Origin: Helicobacter rodentium ATCC 700285
Lineage (GTDB): Bacteria > Campylobacterota > Campylobacteria > Campylobacterales > Helicobacteraceae
Length of the DNA: 64,000 bases
Assembly: GCF_000687535.1 (NCBI RefSeq)
Contig: NZ_JHWC01000006.1
Coordinates: 62,001-126,000, forward strand
Direction: 5' to 3'
The notes beneath the pieces were generated by a model, which was not told where the DNA came from, did no database searches, and saw only the letters and a list, made by a program, of their open reading frames with translations. Shown here piece after piece: positions 24,266-33,524 of this stretch (position 1 is the first letter of the stretch; every line of letters starts with the position of its first letter). A program made the position numbers and the translations under genes.

Positions 24266-24777
24266 TGTCAAGGATTGCAGTATATCCCGGCACTTTTGAC
24301 CCTATTACAAATGGGCATTTAGATGTCATTCAACGCGCTTGTAAGCTTTTTGATGGTTTGATGATAGCAGTTGCTAAATCAAGCCGCAAAAATCCTCTAT
24401 TTTCTCTTGAAGAACGCGTGAAAATGGTAGAGTTAGCCATTAAGGAATCTAAAAATATTTCTTGTCAAGTGAGTGTCTATCCTTTTGAAAACTTGATTGC
24501 AGATTTTGCAAGAGAACATCAAGCAAAAATACTTGTGCGTGGGCTTAGAGCGGTGAGTGATTTTGAGTATGAATTGCAAATGGGCTATGCCAATGCGTCT
24601 TTGAATCGTGAATTGGAGACAATTTATCTTATGCCCTCGCTTCAAAATGCCTTTATAAGCTCCACAGTTGTGCGTTCTATTCTTTTGCACGGAGGAGAAA
24701 TTACGCATTTGGTGCCAACTTCTGTGAAAGATTCCATTATGGAATCCGCAGTGTGTAATTTTGTTAAAGGTTCTTGA
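24265..24777 (+). CDS. coaD: Phosphopantetheine adenylyltransferase
   Basis: 170 residues from ATG 24265, which overlaps the pyrC stop. The nucleotidyltransferase motif [12 protein letters not shown] and the ISSTVVRS motif near the C-terminus are those of CoaD, which makes dephospho-CoA from 4'-phosphopantetheine and ATP. Operon with pyrC and tmk. Confidence 0.95.
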   Translation: MSRIAVYPGTFDPITNGHLDVIQRACKLFDGLMIAVAKSSRKNPLFSLEERVKMVELAIKESKNISCQVSVYPFENLIADFAREHQAKILVRGLRAVSDFEYELQMGYANASLNRELETIYLMPSLQNAFISSTVVRSILLHGGEITHLVPTSVKDSIMESAVCNFVKGS

Positions 24778-25346
24778 TGTATTGCGCAATAGAAGGTATT
24801 GATACAAGTGGGAAAAGCACACAGATTGCGTCTTTAAAAGAAATTTTTAAAAACGCAATTTTTACCTTTGAGCCGGGTGCTACCAAAATAGGGAAAGAGA
24901 TTCGTAAAATTTTGCTTGAATACGATTTGCCTTTAAGTCCTAAGGCAGAAATGTTATTGTTTTTGGCTGATAGAGCTGAGCATTGCGAAGAAATTTTGAA
25001 GCCTAATATCCACCAATTAATTATTAGTGATAGGAGTTTAATTTCTGGAATCGCTTATGCAATGGAGTTTGAGATTGAGAGTTTGCTTCACTTGAATCTT
25101 TTTGCCACAAGCGGAATCTTGCCCGATAAAGTGGTTTTGTTAGAAATTACAGAATCAGTCTTGCAAGAGAGATTGGCTCAAAAGGGGATAGATAAGATAG
25201 AGAGTCGCGGAATTCCTTATCTTCTTAATCTCCAAGAGCGTTTAAAAGAAACGATTGCAAAATTAAAGGTAGAAGCCCTCTATTTACCAGCGGATTTACC
25301 GCAAACTACAATTACTGCAAGAATTGTAAATTTTATCAAAAAATAA
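24777..25346 (+). CDS. tmk: Thymidylate kinase
   Basis: 189 residues from ATG 24777, sharing its A with the coaD stop. P-loop EGIDTSGKST, the DR(S/T) motif in ISDRSLISG and a LID-region arginine pair are present. It phosphorylates dTMP to dTDP. The coupled TGATG start and TAATG end show a translationally linked operon. Confidence 0.93.
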   Translation: MYCAIEGIDTSGKSTQIASLKEIFKNAIFTFEPGATKIGKEIRKILLEYDLPLSPKAEMLLFLADRAEHCEEILKPNIHQLIISDRSLISGIAYAMEFEIESLLHLNLFATSGILPDKVVLLEITESVLQERLAQKGIDKIESRGIPYLLNLQERLKETIAKLKVEALYLPADLPQTTITARIVNFIKK

Positions 25347-25918
25347 TGCGTTGTCTGCTTTGCGGTGTTTGGACATTTTCTACTTTTTGCAATGCTTGTT
25401 TTAATACAATTAAAATTACTCCAAAATGTAGGGAAATAGGAGATTTCAGGATTTATAGTTTTTTTGCTTTTAGTGAAATTGAGTATTTATTGCATTCCAA
25501 ATATCAGAAGATTGGCAGTAGAATCTATGGAATCCTAGCAAGAAAAGCAAGTCAATACTTAAAGAGTATTTTGGATTCTCCATTGCAAGTGTATGGTGTT
25601 GGAATTGACGATAAGGTTAGTGTGCAGGGCTATGCGCACAATGCGATTTTATTGCATTCTTTGAAATGTGTTGGGATAAAGCCGCTTTATTCAACTTTGT
25701 ATGCTAGAAATAGAGTTTCTTATGCCGGGAAAAGCTTAGAGTTTCGTCAAGCAAATCCACGTAATTTTTATTTAAAACGCAAGGTAAAGGATAAAGAAAT
25801 TATATTGGTAGATGATATTGTCACAACTGGACTGACGCTGACAGAGGCAAAAGGATTCCTAGAATCCAAAGGAGCAAAAGTCTTAAATGCTTTGGTTTTA
25901 GCTGATGCTAGAGATTAG
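25346..25918 (+). CDS. ComF-family phosphoribosyltransferase-like protein
   Basis: 190 residues. An N-terminal CxxC...CxxC zinc-like motif (RCLLCG, FCNACF) is followed by a phosphoribosyltransferase fold with the PRPP loop ILVDDIVTTGLTL. ComF homologues act in DNA uptake in naturally competent bacteria; which role it has here is not shown. It overlaps tmk by one base and ends in a strong terminator hairpin. Confidence 0.85.
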   Translation: MRCLLCGVWTFSTFCNACFNTIKITPKCREIGDFRIYSFFAFSEIEYLLHSKYQKIGSRIYGILARKASQYLKSILDSPLQVYGVGIDDKVSVQGYAHNAILLHSLKCVGIKPLYSTLYARNRVSYAGKSLEFRQANPRNFYLKRKVKDKEIILVDDIVTTGLTLTEAKGFLESKGAKVLNALVLADARD

Positions 25919-25941
25919 ATAGGCATTTGATGCCTATCTAA
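25915..25941. terminator. Bidirectional terminator between ComF-like and HDOD genes
   Basis: TTAGATAGGCAT (25915-25926), loop TTG, ATGCCTATCTAA (25930-25941): a perfect 12-bp stem that includes the stop codon of the ComF-like gene, between two convergent genes. A/T-rich flanks follow on both strands. Confidence 0.8.
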
Positions 25942-25948
25942 AATTTGC

Positions 25949-26803
25949 TTAATCATTATCTTTCATCAAGTTGTCTTTAGCGGTTTGGGGGAGTTTGGCT
26001 AAAAAATTACCCATATTAAAATCAATCCCTTGATTTGTTGCTTCATTGATAAGTGCGATAGATTTTTTAGAATTAAAAGGGCTTAAAGGATGGTAAGGCT
26101 CAAAGAGACAATTTGTAACTGCTAACGCATAGGCATTTTTCTTGATTTCTTGAGAGGCGGCGTGAGGATTTTCAATGTGAGCAATGCTTTGAATCAGTCG
26201 CTCATCAAACTTCCAATGGTCAAATAAAGTTCCCAAAAAGGACACGTGGTCTATTCCGCAATATTGATTTTCTAGTTCGGATACATTTTGAAAGTTTTGC
26301 TCTTTGTTCTGATTTAAAAATTCTTTGTCCTTTCCGGATTTTATCAGCATATTCGCAAGGAGAATCATTCCAAGTCGTAACAACATCGCACAAGGCACAA
26401 GTTCATTTGCAAGGTGCTTATCCTCCTCGTGAAGCCAAGTAGAGATAAAATCCACTTCGTTAGAGCAATTAGTCAAGAAAAAAGCAGTATCCAATCCATA
26501 GGGTGAAACATCAATGGAAAAATTAGATTTAATAGAGTTGGCTAGAATGACATTTTTTATATTGCTCACCCCCAGTAAAGACACTACTTGCTGAATCGTA
26601 GAAACTTGGTGGGAAAATCCATAAAAAGGAGAGTTTGCAAGCCGCAAGAGTTCGCCAATCAACAATGGGTCTTTAGAGATAATAGCTACAACCTTACTAA
26701 TCTCTAAATCCGCTCCACTAGAATCAACATATTCTTGCAGTTCAATTACCGTTTTGGGTAAAGGAGGGAGGTCGTTAATGGTTTCTAAAAGTAAAGGATT
26801 CAT
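25949..26803 (-). CDS. HDOD-domain signalling protein
   Basis: 284 residues. The N-terminal DLPPLPKTVIELQ and KDPLLIGELLRLANSPFYG segments define the HDOD domain, a degenerate HD fold found in signalling proteins without phosphodiesterase activity. Similar proteins in Campylobacterota are linked to motility or stress signalling, but the role here is unknown. Convergent with the ComF-like gene. Confidence 0.82.
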   Translation of the reverse strand: MNPLLLETINDLPPLPKTVIELQEYVDSSGADLEISKVVAIISKDPLLIGELLRLANSPFYGFSHQVSTIQQVVSLLGVSNIKNVILANSIKSNFSIDVSPYGLDTAFFLTNCSNEVDFISTWLHEEDKHLANELVPCAMLLRLGMILLANMLIKSGKDKEFLNQNKEQNFQNVSELENQYCGIDHVSFLGTLFDHWKFDERLIQSIAHIENPHAASQEIKKNAYALAVTNCLFEPYHPLSPFNSKKSIALINEATNQGIDFNMGNFLAKLPQTAKDNLMKDND

Positions 26804-26960
26804 TGAAAACTTCCTAAGATTTTTTGTAATTAATTTTTTATTTTATAGTATTTTTAGTAAAACATTACTTTAATTAAAGAGAATAAATTTTGAAAAATGT
26901 TATAAAATGATGAATAAGTGGTAAAATAATAAGAATAATAAGAAATTTTTAGGAGATTTT

Positions 26961-27662
26961 ATGCGTTTTGGAAAAATTGATTATCTTAATCTCTTGCCTT
27001 TTGAGGTTTTTATACGATCCTATCCAAAACCATCGCACTTTCAATTATTTTATAATAAAAAGAAATCTTATCCAGCAAAGTTGAATCGTGAATTTTTATT
27101 TGGACGCATTGATGCAGGATTTGTTTCTTCTATTACTGCTTTAAGAGCTAAAAACGAGCGTTTTAAAGCCTCTAAAGTTGGGATTGTAGCACGCAAAGAA
27201 GTTTTAAGTGTGATTTGTTTGCCTAGCCAACAAGGAGAAGATTATCAATCTGCAACCTCCAATGCACTTTTGAAAGTCTTGGGTTTAAAAGGGCGCGTGT
27301 TAATTGGAGATAGAGCTCTTGTGGAGGTATTAAGACAAGAAAGTCAAAACAAAAGAGACTATATTGATTTGGGAAAGTTTTGGGTAGCAAGGGAACACTT
27401 GCCTTTTGTTTTTGGAAGATTGTGCGTTAAAAAGAATCGGGAGTTTTATAATAAATTAATCCAAGCTTTTTATAAAAAACGCGTTAGGATTCCATATTTT
27501 TTGTTAGAAAAGGCTTCATTTAAGAGTGGAATCTCAAAAGATGAAATTTTGAAATATCTTAAAGTGTTGTCTTATAGGATAGATAAAAAAGCAAATTTTG
27601 GCGTGGAAAGATTCTATCGGAATCTAAGAATTTTAAGAATCAAACCCCCAAGAAGATTTTAG
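26961..27662 (+). CDS. mqnA: Chorismate dehydratase (futalosine pathway, first step)
   Basis: 233 residues, similar in layout to periplasmic-binding-fold MqnA: RFGKIDYLNLLPF at the N-terminus, FGRIDAGFVSSI near residue 50 and LPFVFGRLCV later. MqnA removes water from chorismate to give 3-enolpyruvylbenzoate for menaquinone. It is consistent with the aminofutalosine deaminase at 20591. AGGAG precedes the ATG. Confidence 0.85.
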   Translation: MRFGKIDYLNLLPFEVFIRSYPKPSHFQLFYNKKKSYPAKLNREFLFGRIDAGFVSSITALRAKNERFKASKVGIVARKEVLSVICLPSQQGEDYQSATSNALLKVLGLKGRVLIGDRALVEVLRQESQNKRDYIDLGKFWVAREHLPFVFGRLCVKKNREFYNKLIQAFYKKRVRIPYFLLEKASFKSGISKDEILKYLKVLSYRIDKKANFGVERFYRNLRILRIKPPRRF

Positions 27663-27774
27663 AATATTTTAAAAAGAAAATTTAAACTATTTTAATAAAA
27701 AATGCAGGTTAATTTTAATATAATAACCCCCTTTATTTTAATTTGCCCGAAATTTGGGTTTGTTAGGAGTAGCA

Positions 27775-28188
27775 ATGGAGCAAACATTATCCATTATTAA
27801 ACCTGATGCAGTGAAAAAAAATGTCATTGGGAAGATTGTTGATCGTTTTGAGAGTAATGGCTTAAAAATTGTGGCTATGAAAAGGATTAGACTTAGCCGA
27901 TGTGATGCAAAGGATTTCTATGCAGTGCATAAAGAGCGTCCTTTTTATGATGAATTGGTAGATTTTATGGTAAGCGGACCTGTTGTGGTAATGGTGCTTG
28001 AAGGTTTAAATGCGGTAGCAAAAAATCGTGAATTAATGGGTTCAACAAATCCAAAAGAAGCAGCAGCTGGAACAATCCGTGCGGATTTTGCAGAAAGTAT
28101 TGATGCCAATGCAGTGCATGGAAGTGATAGCTTGGAAAATGCAAAGAGAGAAATTGCTTTTTTCTTTGCAACAAGGGAAATTTGCTAA
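27775..28188 (+). CDS. ndk: Nucleoside diphosphate kinase
   Basis: 137 residues from ATG 27775 (AGGAG upstream). The start [14 protein letters not shown], the active-site histidine in NAVHGSDS (H115) and the RADFA motif are standard for Ndk, which equilibrates NTP pools. Full length. Confidence 0.95.
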   Translation: MEQTLSIIKPDAVKKNVIGKIVDRFESNGLKIVAMKRIRLSRCDAKDFYAVHKERPFYDELVDFMVSGPVVVMVLEGLNAVAKNRELMGSTNPKEAAAGTIRADFAESIDANAVHGSDSLENAKREIAFFFATREIC

Positions 28189-28191
28189 TTA

Positions 28192-28557
28192 ATGCATAAA
28201 ATTGCTTTTGCAAAGGTTTTTCAGTCTTGCAGAAAAGGGGAGAAATTTCCTTTTTGCATTGAAAAAGACCAAGCAAAATTGCAAGGCAGTTTATTCTACG
28301 ATAAAGCTCACCCTGATAGATTGAAACTCAAAGGGGTTTTAAGCGGAAGCATAACTCTCGTTTGCGACTTGAGTGGAGAAGAGTATGATAAAACCCTGCA
28401 AGAGGACTTGGAGTTTTACTTGAGTGGAGAGATTGTGCATTTGGATTGCTTTGAAGAAGTAGTAGAATGCAAAGATGGCAAGATTGATTTTGAGGAAATT
28501 TTAGATGGTGAATTAGAAATGATTCGCTGCGATTATCATACGAAAGAAAATGAATAA
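28192..28557 (+). CDS. YceD/DUF177 family protein upstream of rpmF
   Basis: 121 residues. The C-terminal half with LVCDLSGEEY, a LDCFEEVVE strand and DFEEILDGELEM belongs to the DUF177/YceD family. Members are almost always directly before rpmF, as here, and have been linked to rRNA processing or ribosome biogenesis. Starts 3 bases after ndk. Confidence 0.82.
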   Translation: MHKIAFAKVFQSCRKGEKFPFCIEKDQAKLQGSLFYDKAHPDRLKLKGVLSGSITLVCDLSGEEYDKTLQEDLEFYLSGEIVHLDCFEEVVECKDGKIDFEEILDGELEMIRCDYHTKENE

Positions 28558-28570
28558 TAAGGAGTAACAA

Positions 28571-28726
28571 ATGGCAGTACCAAAGAGACGCGTAAGCAAA
28601 ACAAGAGCGGCAAAAAGAAGGACGCATTATAAAATTACATTAGCAGTTCCTGTGAAAGATAAAGATGGCGCTTGGAAAATGCCACATCGTGTAAATAAAT
28701 TTACTGGAAAATATAAAAGTAATTAG
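28571..28726 (+). CDS. rpmF: 50S ribosomal protein L32
   Basis: 51 residues beginning [17 protein letters not shown] with the basic N-terminus typical of bL32, then a short beta region. ATG 28571 follows AAGGAG. It lacks the four-cysteine zinc site found in some L32 versions. Located between yceD and plsX, the classical arrangement. Confidence 0.95.
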   Translation: MAVPKRRVSKTRAAKRRTHYKITLAVPVKDKDGAWKMPHRVNKFTGKYKSN

Positions 28727-28740
28727 TTGGAATCTTAAGA

Positions 28741-29727
28741 ATGAAAATTGCTGTTGATGCAATGGGCGGGGATTTTGGCTCTTCCCCACTTATACAAGGT
28801 GCTTTACAGGCATTAAGGGAACGTAATTTTAATCTCGTACTCGTGGGAAACGAGCAAATTATTTCTCCTTTGATTCCTGCTCAATACAAAAAAAAAGTAG
28901 AGATTGTCCATTGCACAGATTTTATTACAATGGAAGAGGGGGCTACTTCCGCATTAAAACGTAAAGAAAGTTCCATTTATATCGCAATGGAAATGCTGAA
29001 AAACAAAGAAGTTGATGCAGTGGTTTCTGCAGGGCATAGTGGCGCGACAATGAGTCTTGCCACTTTAAAAATTGGACGCTTAAAAGGAATCTCTCGCCCT
29101 GCCATTTGCACACTTATGCCTCGTATAGATTTCAATAAAAGTCTAGTGGTAGATGCGGGAGCAAATGTAGATTGCAAACCAGAGAATCTCTTTGAGTTTG
29201 GGATTATGGGCTACGAATATGCGACCACCATTTTGAATTACCCTAAAGCGAGAATTGGTTTGTTGGCAAATGGAGAGGAAGAGTGTAAAGGCAATGAAAT
29301 AACCAAAATAGCATTTGAGCTTTTGAAAAAGCACCCTAATTTTGTTGGGAATGTAGAGGGTAATAATATTTTTGATGCAAATGTAGAGGTGATTGTGTGT
29401 GATGGATTTGTTGGGAATGTTGTCTTGAAAACAAGTGAGGGAGTAGCAGATTCCATTGTATTCTTATTAAAAAAATACATTAAATCCTCCCCTATTGGAA
29501 TCTTTGGGGCATTGTTTATGAAAAATGTATTCAAGAAGCTTAAGAAGCAAATTGATTATGCTGAATATGGTGGAGCACCACTTTTGGGAGTGAATGGCAA
29601 TGTGATTATTTGCCACGGCAAAAGTAATGCAAAGGCGATGAAAAATGCTGTTTTTCAGGCAATCTTGGCGATTGAAAGCAATGTCAATGACAGAATTTTA
29701 AAAGCCTTAGAAGAATATAAGATTTAA
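28741..29727 (+). CDS. plsX: Phosphate acyltransferase PlsX
   Basis: 328 residues beginning [13 protein letters not shown], with [10 protein letters not shown] and NVEGNNIFD. PlsX converts acyl-ACP to acyl-phosphate for phospholipid synthesis. The rpmF-plsX-fabH order is standard for fatty acid/phospholipid operons. Confidence 0.95.
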   Translation: MKIAVDAMGGDFGSSPLIQGALQALRERNFNLVLVGNEQIISPLIPAQYKKKVEIVHCTDFITMEEGATSALKRKESSIYIAMEMLKNKEVDAVVSAGHSGATMSLATLKIGRLKGISRPAICTLMPRIDFNKSLVVDAGANVDCKPENLFEFGIMGYEYATTILNYPKARIGLLANGEEECKGNEITKIAFELLKKHPNFVGNVEGNNIFDANVEVIVCDGFVGNVVLKTSEGVADSIVFLLKKYIKSSPIGIFGALFMKNVFKKLKKQIDYAEYGGAPLLGVNGNVIICHGKSNAKAMKNAVFQAILAIESNVNDRILKALEEYKI

Positions 29728-29739
29728 AAAAGGAAGCCA

Positions 29740-30750
29740 ATGGAAAAGCCGATTTATGCAACTTTGAGTTCTATTGGCGCATATATTCCTAGCAAAGTTG
29801 TTACAAACGATGATTTATCTAAAATCGTTGAAACAAACGATGAATGGATCACTAAGCGCACAGGCATCAAGGAAAGAAGGTTTGCGGCGGAAAATGAGGC
29901 TACGAGTGATTTAGCAACAAATGCGGCAAAGGTTGCGATAGAGCGCGCTAAAATTGATATTGATAAGATTGACGCGGTCATTGTGGCGACCATCTCTCCA
30001 GATTTTTTATGTATGCCCTCTACTGCTTGTGTGGTTGCAAATAATCTAGGAATTATCAACAAACCTGCTTTTGATATTGCAGCCGCGTGTAGTGGATTTA
30101 TCTATTTGCTCTCCCTAGCAAAAGCTTTGATAGAATCTAAAACTTATCGCAATATTTTAATTATTGGCGCAGAAAAGCTTTCAAGCATTTTGGATGTGCA
30201 GGATCGTAGCACTTGTGTCTTGTTTGGTGATGGAGCGGGAGCGGCTATCATCAGTGCGACAGAGGATAAAAATCTTAGTATATTAGATGTGCAATGTGCG
30301 TCAAATGGACAATATCAAGATTTGTTGATGACACCGGGTTGTGGAAGTCGGAATCCCGCAAATATAGAAGTGATAAATGAACGTTTGCAGTTTATGAAAA
30401 TGAAAGGAAATGAAGTTTTTAAAATTGCAGTTAAGACTTTAACCAAAGATGTAATAGAAATTTTAAAAAAGAATCATTTATCCAAAGATGAAATTGATTT
30501 TTTTATTCCACACCAAGCAAATTTTCGTATTATTTCTGCAGTGGGAGAGACATTAGGGTTTTCAAGTGAAAAAGTTGCACTCACAGTACAAAAATATGGC
30601 AACACCTCTGCAGCTTCCATTCCAATGGCGATAAATGATTTGTATGAAAGTGGCAAAATCAAGCAAGGTTCAAGATTGCTTTTGGACGCTTTTGGTGGGG
30701 GTTTGACTTGGGGTTCTGCGATTTTAACTTTTAATGGCAAGAGTGTTTGA
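29740..30750 (+). CDS. fabH: 3-oxoacyl-ACP synthase III
   Basis: 336 residues. The catalytic triad is present: C117 in AAACSGFIYL, His in PHQANFRI, Asn in YGNTSAAS. FabH condenses acetyl-CoA with malonyl-ACP to start fatty acid synthesis. It is the last gene of the run; downstream is a repeat-filled gap. Confidence 0.95.
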   Translation: MEKPIYATLSSIGAYIPSKVVTNDDLSKIVETNDEWITKRTGIKERRFAAENEATSDLATNAAKVAIERAKIDIDKIDAVIVATISPDFLCMPSTACVVANNLGIINKPAFDIAAACSGFIYLLSLAKALIESKTYRNILIIGAEKLSSILDVQDRSTCVLFGDGAGAAIISATEDKNLSILDVQCASNGQYQDLLMTPGCGSRNPANIEVINERLQFMKMKGNEVFKIAVKTLTKDVIEILKKNHLSKDEIDFFIPHQANFRIISAVGETLGFSSEKVALTVQKYGNTSAASIPMAINDLYESGKIKQGSRLLLDAFGGGLTWGSAILTFNGKSV

Positions 30751-31221
30751 TTTTCTTTCGTTGTTTTAGAGGTAAAGATTCCAACATTGTAGAAATTAAT
30801 TTATGCAAAACTATGGATCGCTTCATTCGTTTCATTCTCTTATAATGACAAGGTAGCAGTATGTCATTGATTGGAAATTGTGCAGTTTGGGTGAGTTGTT
30901 AGCACAACATATCCACATTTGTAAATCTATAATCCTGCATACTCTGCATACTTGAAAGTCCCCGCTTTGTCATTGCGAGACTTTGTAAGAAGTCGTGGCA
31001 ATCTATAATCAAGCAAAAATTAAATTCAACAATGGAGTCTTTACTAGCGAGATTCTGTATTGTGGATTGCTTTGTTCGTTTCGCTCTCTCGCAATGGCAA
31101 AAGTCCAAAGCGTCTGCTACCTCCGTCCTTGCGAGAAAATTTTTGATTTTCGTGGTAATCTATAATATTGTATTGTTTGTAGTTTTGTTATTGTAAAAGC
31201 AAAATGAGAAATCTCTTGAAA
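30751..31221. repeat. Intergenic palindromic repeats
   Basis: 471-base gap with no gene. Clear copies: 30969-31014 (inner stem GACTT/AAGTC) and 31125-31166 (inner stem GAAAAT/ATTTTC); inverted or decayed copies near 30814-30855 and 31060-31100. Between them runs the longer shared unit ATAATCAAGCAAAAATTAAA and TTCAACAATGGAGTC, also seen near 18200 and 53150-53200. Open frames here are by-products of the repeats. Confidence 0.8.
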
Positions 31222-31788
31222 TCACACAGCCTTGCCAACTAATCGTGCTACAAGGGCTAAAGAGGAAGTTTTGGTGTGTGGAATCAAAGCTTCTTCATAA
31301 AAGAGAATCTCTAAATCCAAAAAAGCGTGTAGAAGTTCGTTTTTATGCAATAAATGACTAGAATCACTCGCAAAAGCGTTGTAGGATTCTATCTCACTTT
31401 TGGCAAAGGTTTCAAACACTAGGATTCCGCCTTTTTTCAGCCCATCACAGATAAGTGGGAAAAGCCTACGTTCTAAAAAATAACTATTGCAAATTAAATC
31501 ATAATGACGTGGTGGGATTTTAAAAGTATCCAAATCCGCACAAAATGCATAAATATTGTGTTCGTTTTGCAGGGATTGGATTGCAAAATCTGAAATATCT
31601 ACACTTTCCACATAGAATCCACAATCTCGCATAAAGCGCGAATTGCGCCCCATACCACAAGCAATATCTAATGCTTTGGGGGTATTTTTGGCTTTGTGTG
31701 GAATGTATTGTTTTAAGAGTTCTAAAGGTTCGCCAATAAAAGGATTTTCTTGATGACGAAGATTCCATTTTATTTGGTCATTTTGCAT
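31222..31788 (-). CDS. SAM-dependent methyltransferase (TehB-like)
   Basis: 188 residues from ATG 31788, which overlaps the aguB stop (TAATG). Class I methyltransferase signature ALDIACGMGRNSRFM with an acidic end of strand 2 (ESVDISDFA) and post-motif LICNSYFLE. Resembles TehB/UbiE-like small methyltransferases; substrate unknown. Confidence 0.8.
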   Translation of the reverse strand: MQNDQIKWNLRHQENPFIGEPLELLKQYIPHKAKNTPKALDIACGMGRNSRFMRDCGFYVESVDISDFAIQSLQNEHNIYAFCADLDTFKIPPRHYDLICNSYFLERRLFPLICDGLKKGGILVFETFAKSEIESYNAFASDSSHLLHKNELLHAFLDLEILFYEEALIPHTKTSSLALVARLVGKAV

Positions 31789-32675
31789 TATGAATCGCAA
31801 TACCTTTTTAGAATTTCTTGATAGGAATCAATACGTCTATCACGCAAGAAAGGCCAGATTCTACGCACCTCTTCGCTTCTGTGCTTATCCCATTCAAAGT
31901 ATAGAATCTCCTCTTTTTCTACGCTACCAAGCGTGAGCAATTCGCCTTGCGCACCATAAGCAAAGCTAGAACCCCAAAAAACAATGCCTTCCATTACGCC
32001 ACTGCTATCACTCTCAAAACCTACGCGGTTAATTGTTGCAACAGGGATTCCATTTGCAACGCTATGTCCGCGCTGCACTGCCATCCACGCTTCCCTTTGC
32101 CGTTCTTTTTCATCGGGTTTATCGCTAGGAAACCAGCCAATCGCTGTAGGATAGATTAGAATCTCTGCTCCCTTTAATGCCATAATGCGCGCTGCTTCAG
32201 GATACCATTGATCCCAACACACCAACACACCAAGCTTACCTACGCTTGTGTTAATTGGATTGAAATCTAAATCTCCCGGAGTAAAATAAAATTTTTCATA
32301 GAATCCGGGATCATCGGGAATGTGCATTTTGCGATATTTTCCCGCAATGCTTCCATCGCGTTCAAACACAACAGCAGTATTGTGATACAATCCTGCACTT
32401 CTGCGCTCAAAAAGTGAAGTTACCAGCACAATTTTGTTGTTTTTAGCAACTTGACTAAAGTATTCACAATCTGCCTCAAAATTTAATGCGTAATCAAAAA
32501 AATCTACATTTTCACTTTGGCAAAAGTATTCATTTGTATGGAGTTCTTGTAATAAGACTAATTGCGCTCCATTTTTAGAAGATTCTTTTATCATTCGCAC
32601 ACTCGTTTGTTGTGTAGCAGATTTATTGCCTTTGTAGGATTGTTGAATCAAAGCTACTTTGATTTTGGATTCCAT
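31788..32675 (-). CDS. aguB: N-carbamoylputrescine amidase
   Basis: 295 residues of the nitrilase superfamily with the Glu-Lys-Cys triad: E44 (LLQELH), K116 (KYRKMHIP), C153 (LVCWDQWYPEAAR). The DQWYPEAAR context matches AguB, which hydrolyses N-carbamoylputrescine to putrescine in polyamine synthesis. The agmatine deiminase partner is not in the window. Confidence 0.87.
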   Translation of the reverse strand: MESKIKVALIQQSYKGNKSATQQTSVRMIKESSKNGAQLVLLQELHTNEYFCQSENVDFFDYALNFEADCEYFSQVAKNNKIVLVTSLFERRSAGLYHNTAVVFERDGSIAGKYRKMHIPDDPGFYEKFYFTPGDLDFNPINTSVGKLGVLVCWDQWYPEAARIMALKGAEILIYPTAIGWFPSDKPDEKERQREAWMAVQRGHSVANGIPVATINRVGFESDSSGVMEGIVFWGSSFAYGAQGELLTLGSVEKEEILYFEWDKHRSEEVRRIWPFLRDRRIDSYQEILKRYCDS

Positions 32676-32684
32676 TGAAGCTCC

Positions 32685-32840
32685 TTAGTATTCCTCATCT
32701 TCGTAGTCGCTATCGCCACTATCATAATCGTCTTCATCGTAGAGGAATTTATCGCTGTCTTCATAGTCTGAATTGTAGCCATCGTATTCTTCGTCTTCAA
32801 AATCTTCTTCACTCTCAAGGGCTTTTGAAAAAATTTGCAT
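32685..32840 (-). CDS. Very acidic small protein (51 aa)
   Basis: ATG at 32840 to TAA at 32685. After MQIFSKALES the product is nearly all Asp, Glu, Tyr and Ser (for example DEDDYDSGDSDYEDEEY). It starts 3 bases after the TcdA-like gene and is followed 10 bases later by aguB, so it is cotranscribed. Function unknown; the composition suggests binding of a cation or a basic partner. Confidence 0.75.
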   Translation of the reverse strand: MQIFSKALESEEDFEDEEYDGYNSDYEDSDKFLYDEDDYDSGDSDYEDEEY

Positions 32841-32842
32841 TG

Positions 32843-33523
32843 TTAATCCTTTTTTAAAATTATTGCGATTGCCTCGCTTGCTAGACGCAATCCAAAACTA
32901 GCTGTTACTCCACTAAAGCTTCCAAGCTCTTTGCACTTTGGCTCTTCTGGGCTAAAAGCCACCATAAAATCTCCTTTAAAACCTTGTTTTTTTAATCCTT
33001 CACGAAATTTTCTAGCAAATTTATCTCCATAGCTTTTCCAAATTGGGGCAAATTGAATTTGTGAAGGGTCTAGCTTCTTTGCGCTTCCTGTGGAGGAGAG
33101 TAAAAGAGGTTTTGTGGAATCTGTTGGTTGGTTCGCTATTTTTAGCGCAAGGGCTATTTTAGCTTCTATATCATCAATTGCATCAATGACAATATCATAA
33201 ACGCTAAAGTCAAAATTATCAATAAATTCTTGCGTGATTTTAGAATCTAGCGCAGTGATTCCTTGATAAATCTTTGCCAAAACTTCAACTTTTTTATTTC
33301 CAATCCCCTGAAATGAGCCAATTTGTCGGTTTTGATTGCTTTCTTCAAAACAATCATAATCTACGATACAGATTTTTCCAATCCCTGTGCGGTAGAGGCA
33401 ATCTAGTGTAAAACTTCCAACTCCTCCAACACCAAGTAAAAGAATATTGGCATTTTGAAGTTTATGGAATCCTTCTTCTTTGAACAATGGCAATGTTCTA
33501 GCAAAACGTTTTTGGTTTGTCAT
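32843..33523 (-). CDS. ThiF/TcdA-like E1 adenylyltransferase
   Basis: 226 residues from ATG 33523, placed just after the surE stop. It has the nucleotide-binding GVGGVGSFTLDCLYR and the SNQNRQ motif of ThiF/MoeB/TcdA proteins, and lacks CxxC zinc motifs. The size and the R in NRQ favour TcdA (t6A dehydratase), which makes cyclic t6A in tRNA; the exact member is not certain. Confidence 0.82.
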   Translation of the reverse strand: MTNQKRFARTLPLFKEEGFHKLQNANILLLGVGGVGSFTLDCLYRTGIGKICIVDYDCFEESNQNRQIGSFQGIGNKKVEVLAKIYQGITALDSKITQEFIDNFDFSVYDIVIDAIDDIEAKIALALKIANQPTDSTKPLLLSSTGSAKKLDPSQIQFAPIWKSYGDKFARKFREGLKKQGFKGDFMVAFSPEEPKCKELGSFSGVTASFGLRLASEAIAIILKKD

Positions 33524-33524
33524 T

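Noticed and set aside
30899-31108. 69-residue minus-strand frame downstream of fabH
   Set aside because: Also repeat-derived, with no start signal.
32675-32857. Plus-strand 60-residue frame over the acidic protein gene
   Set aside because: It is the antisense of the acidic gene, with no ribosome site; the minus-strand gene fits its neighbours exactly.
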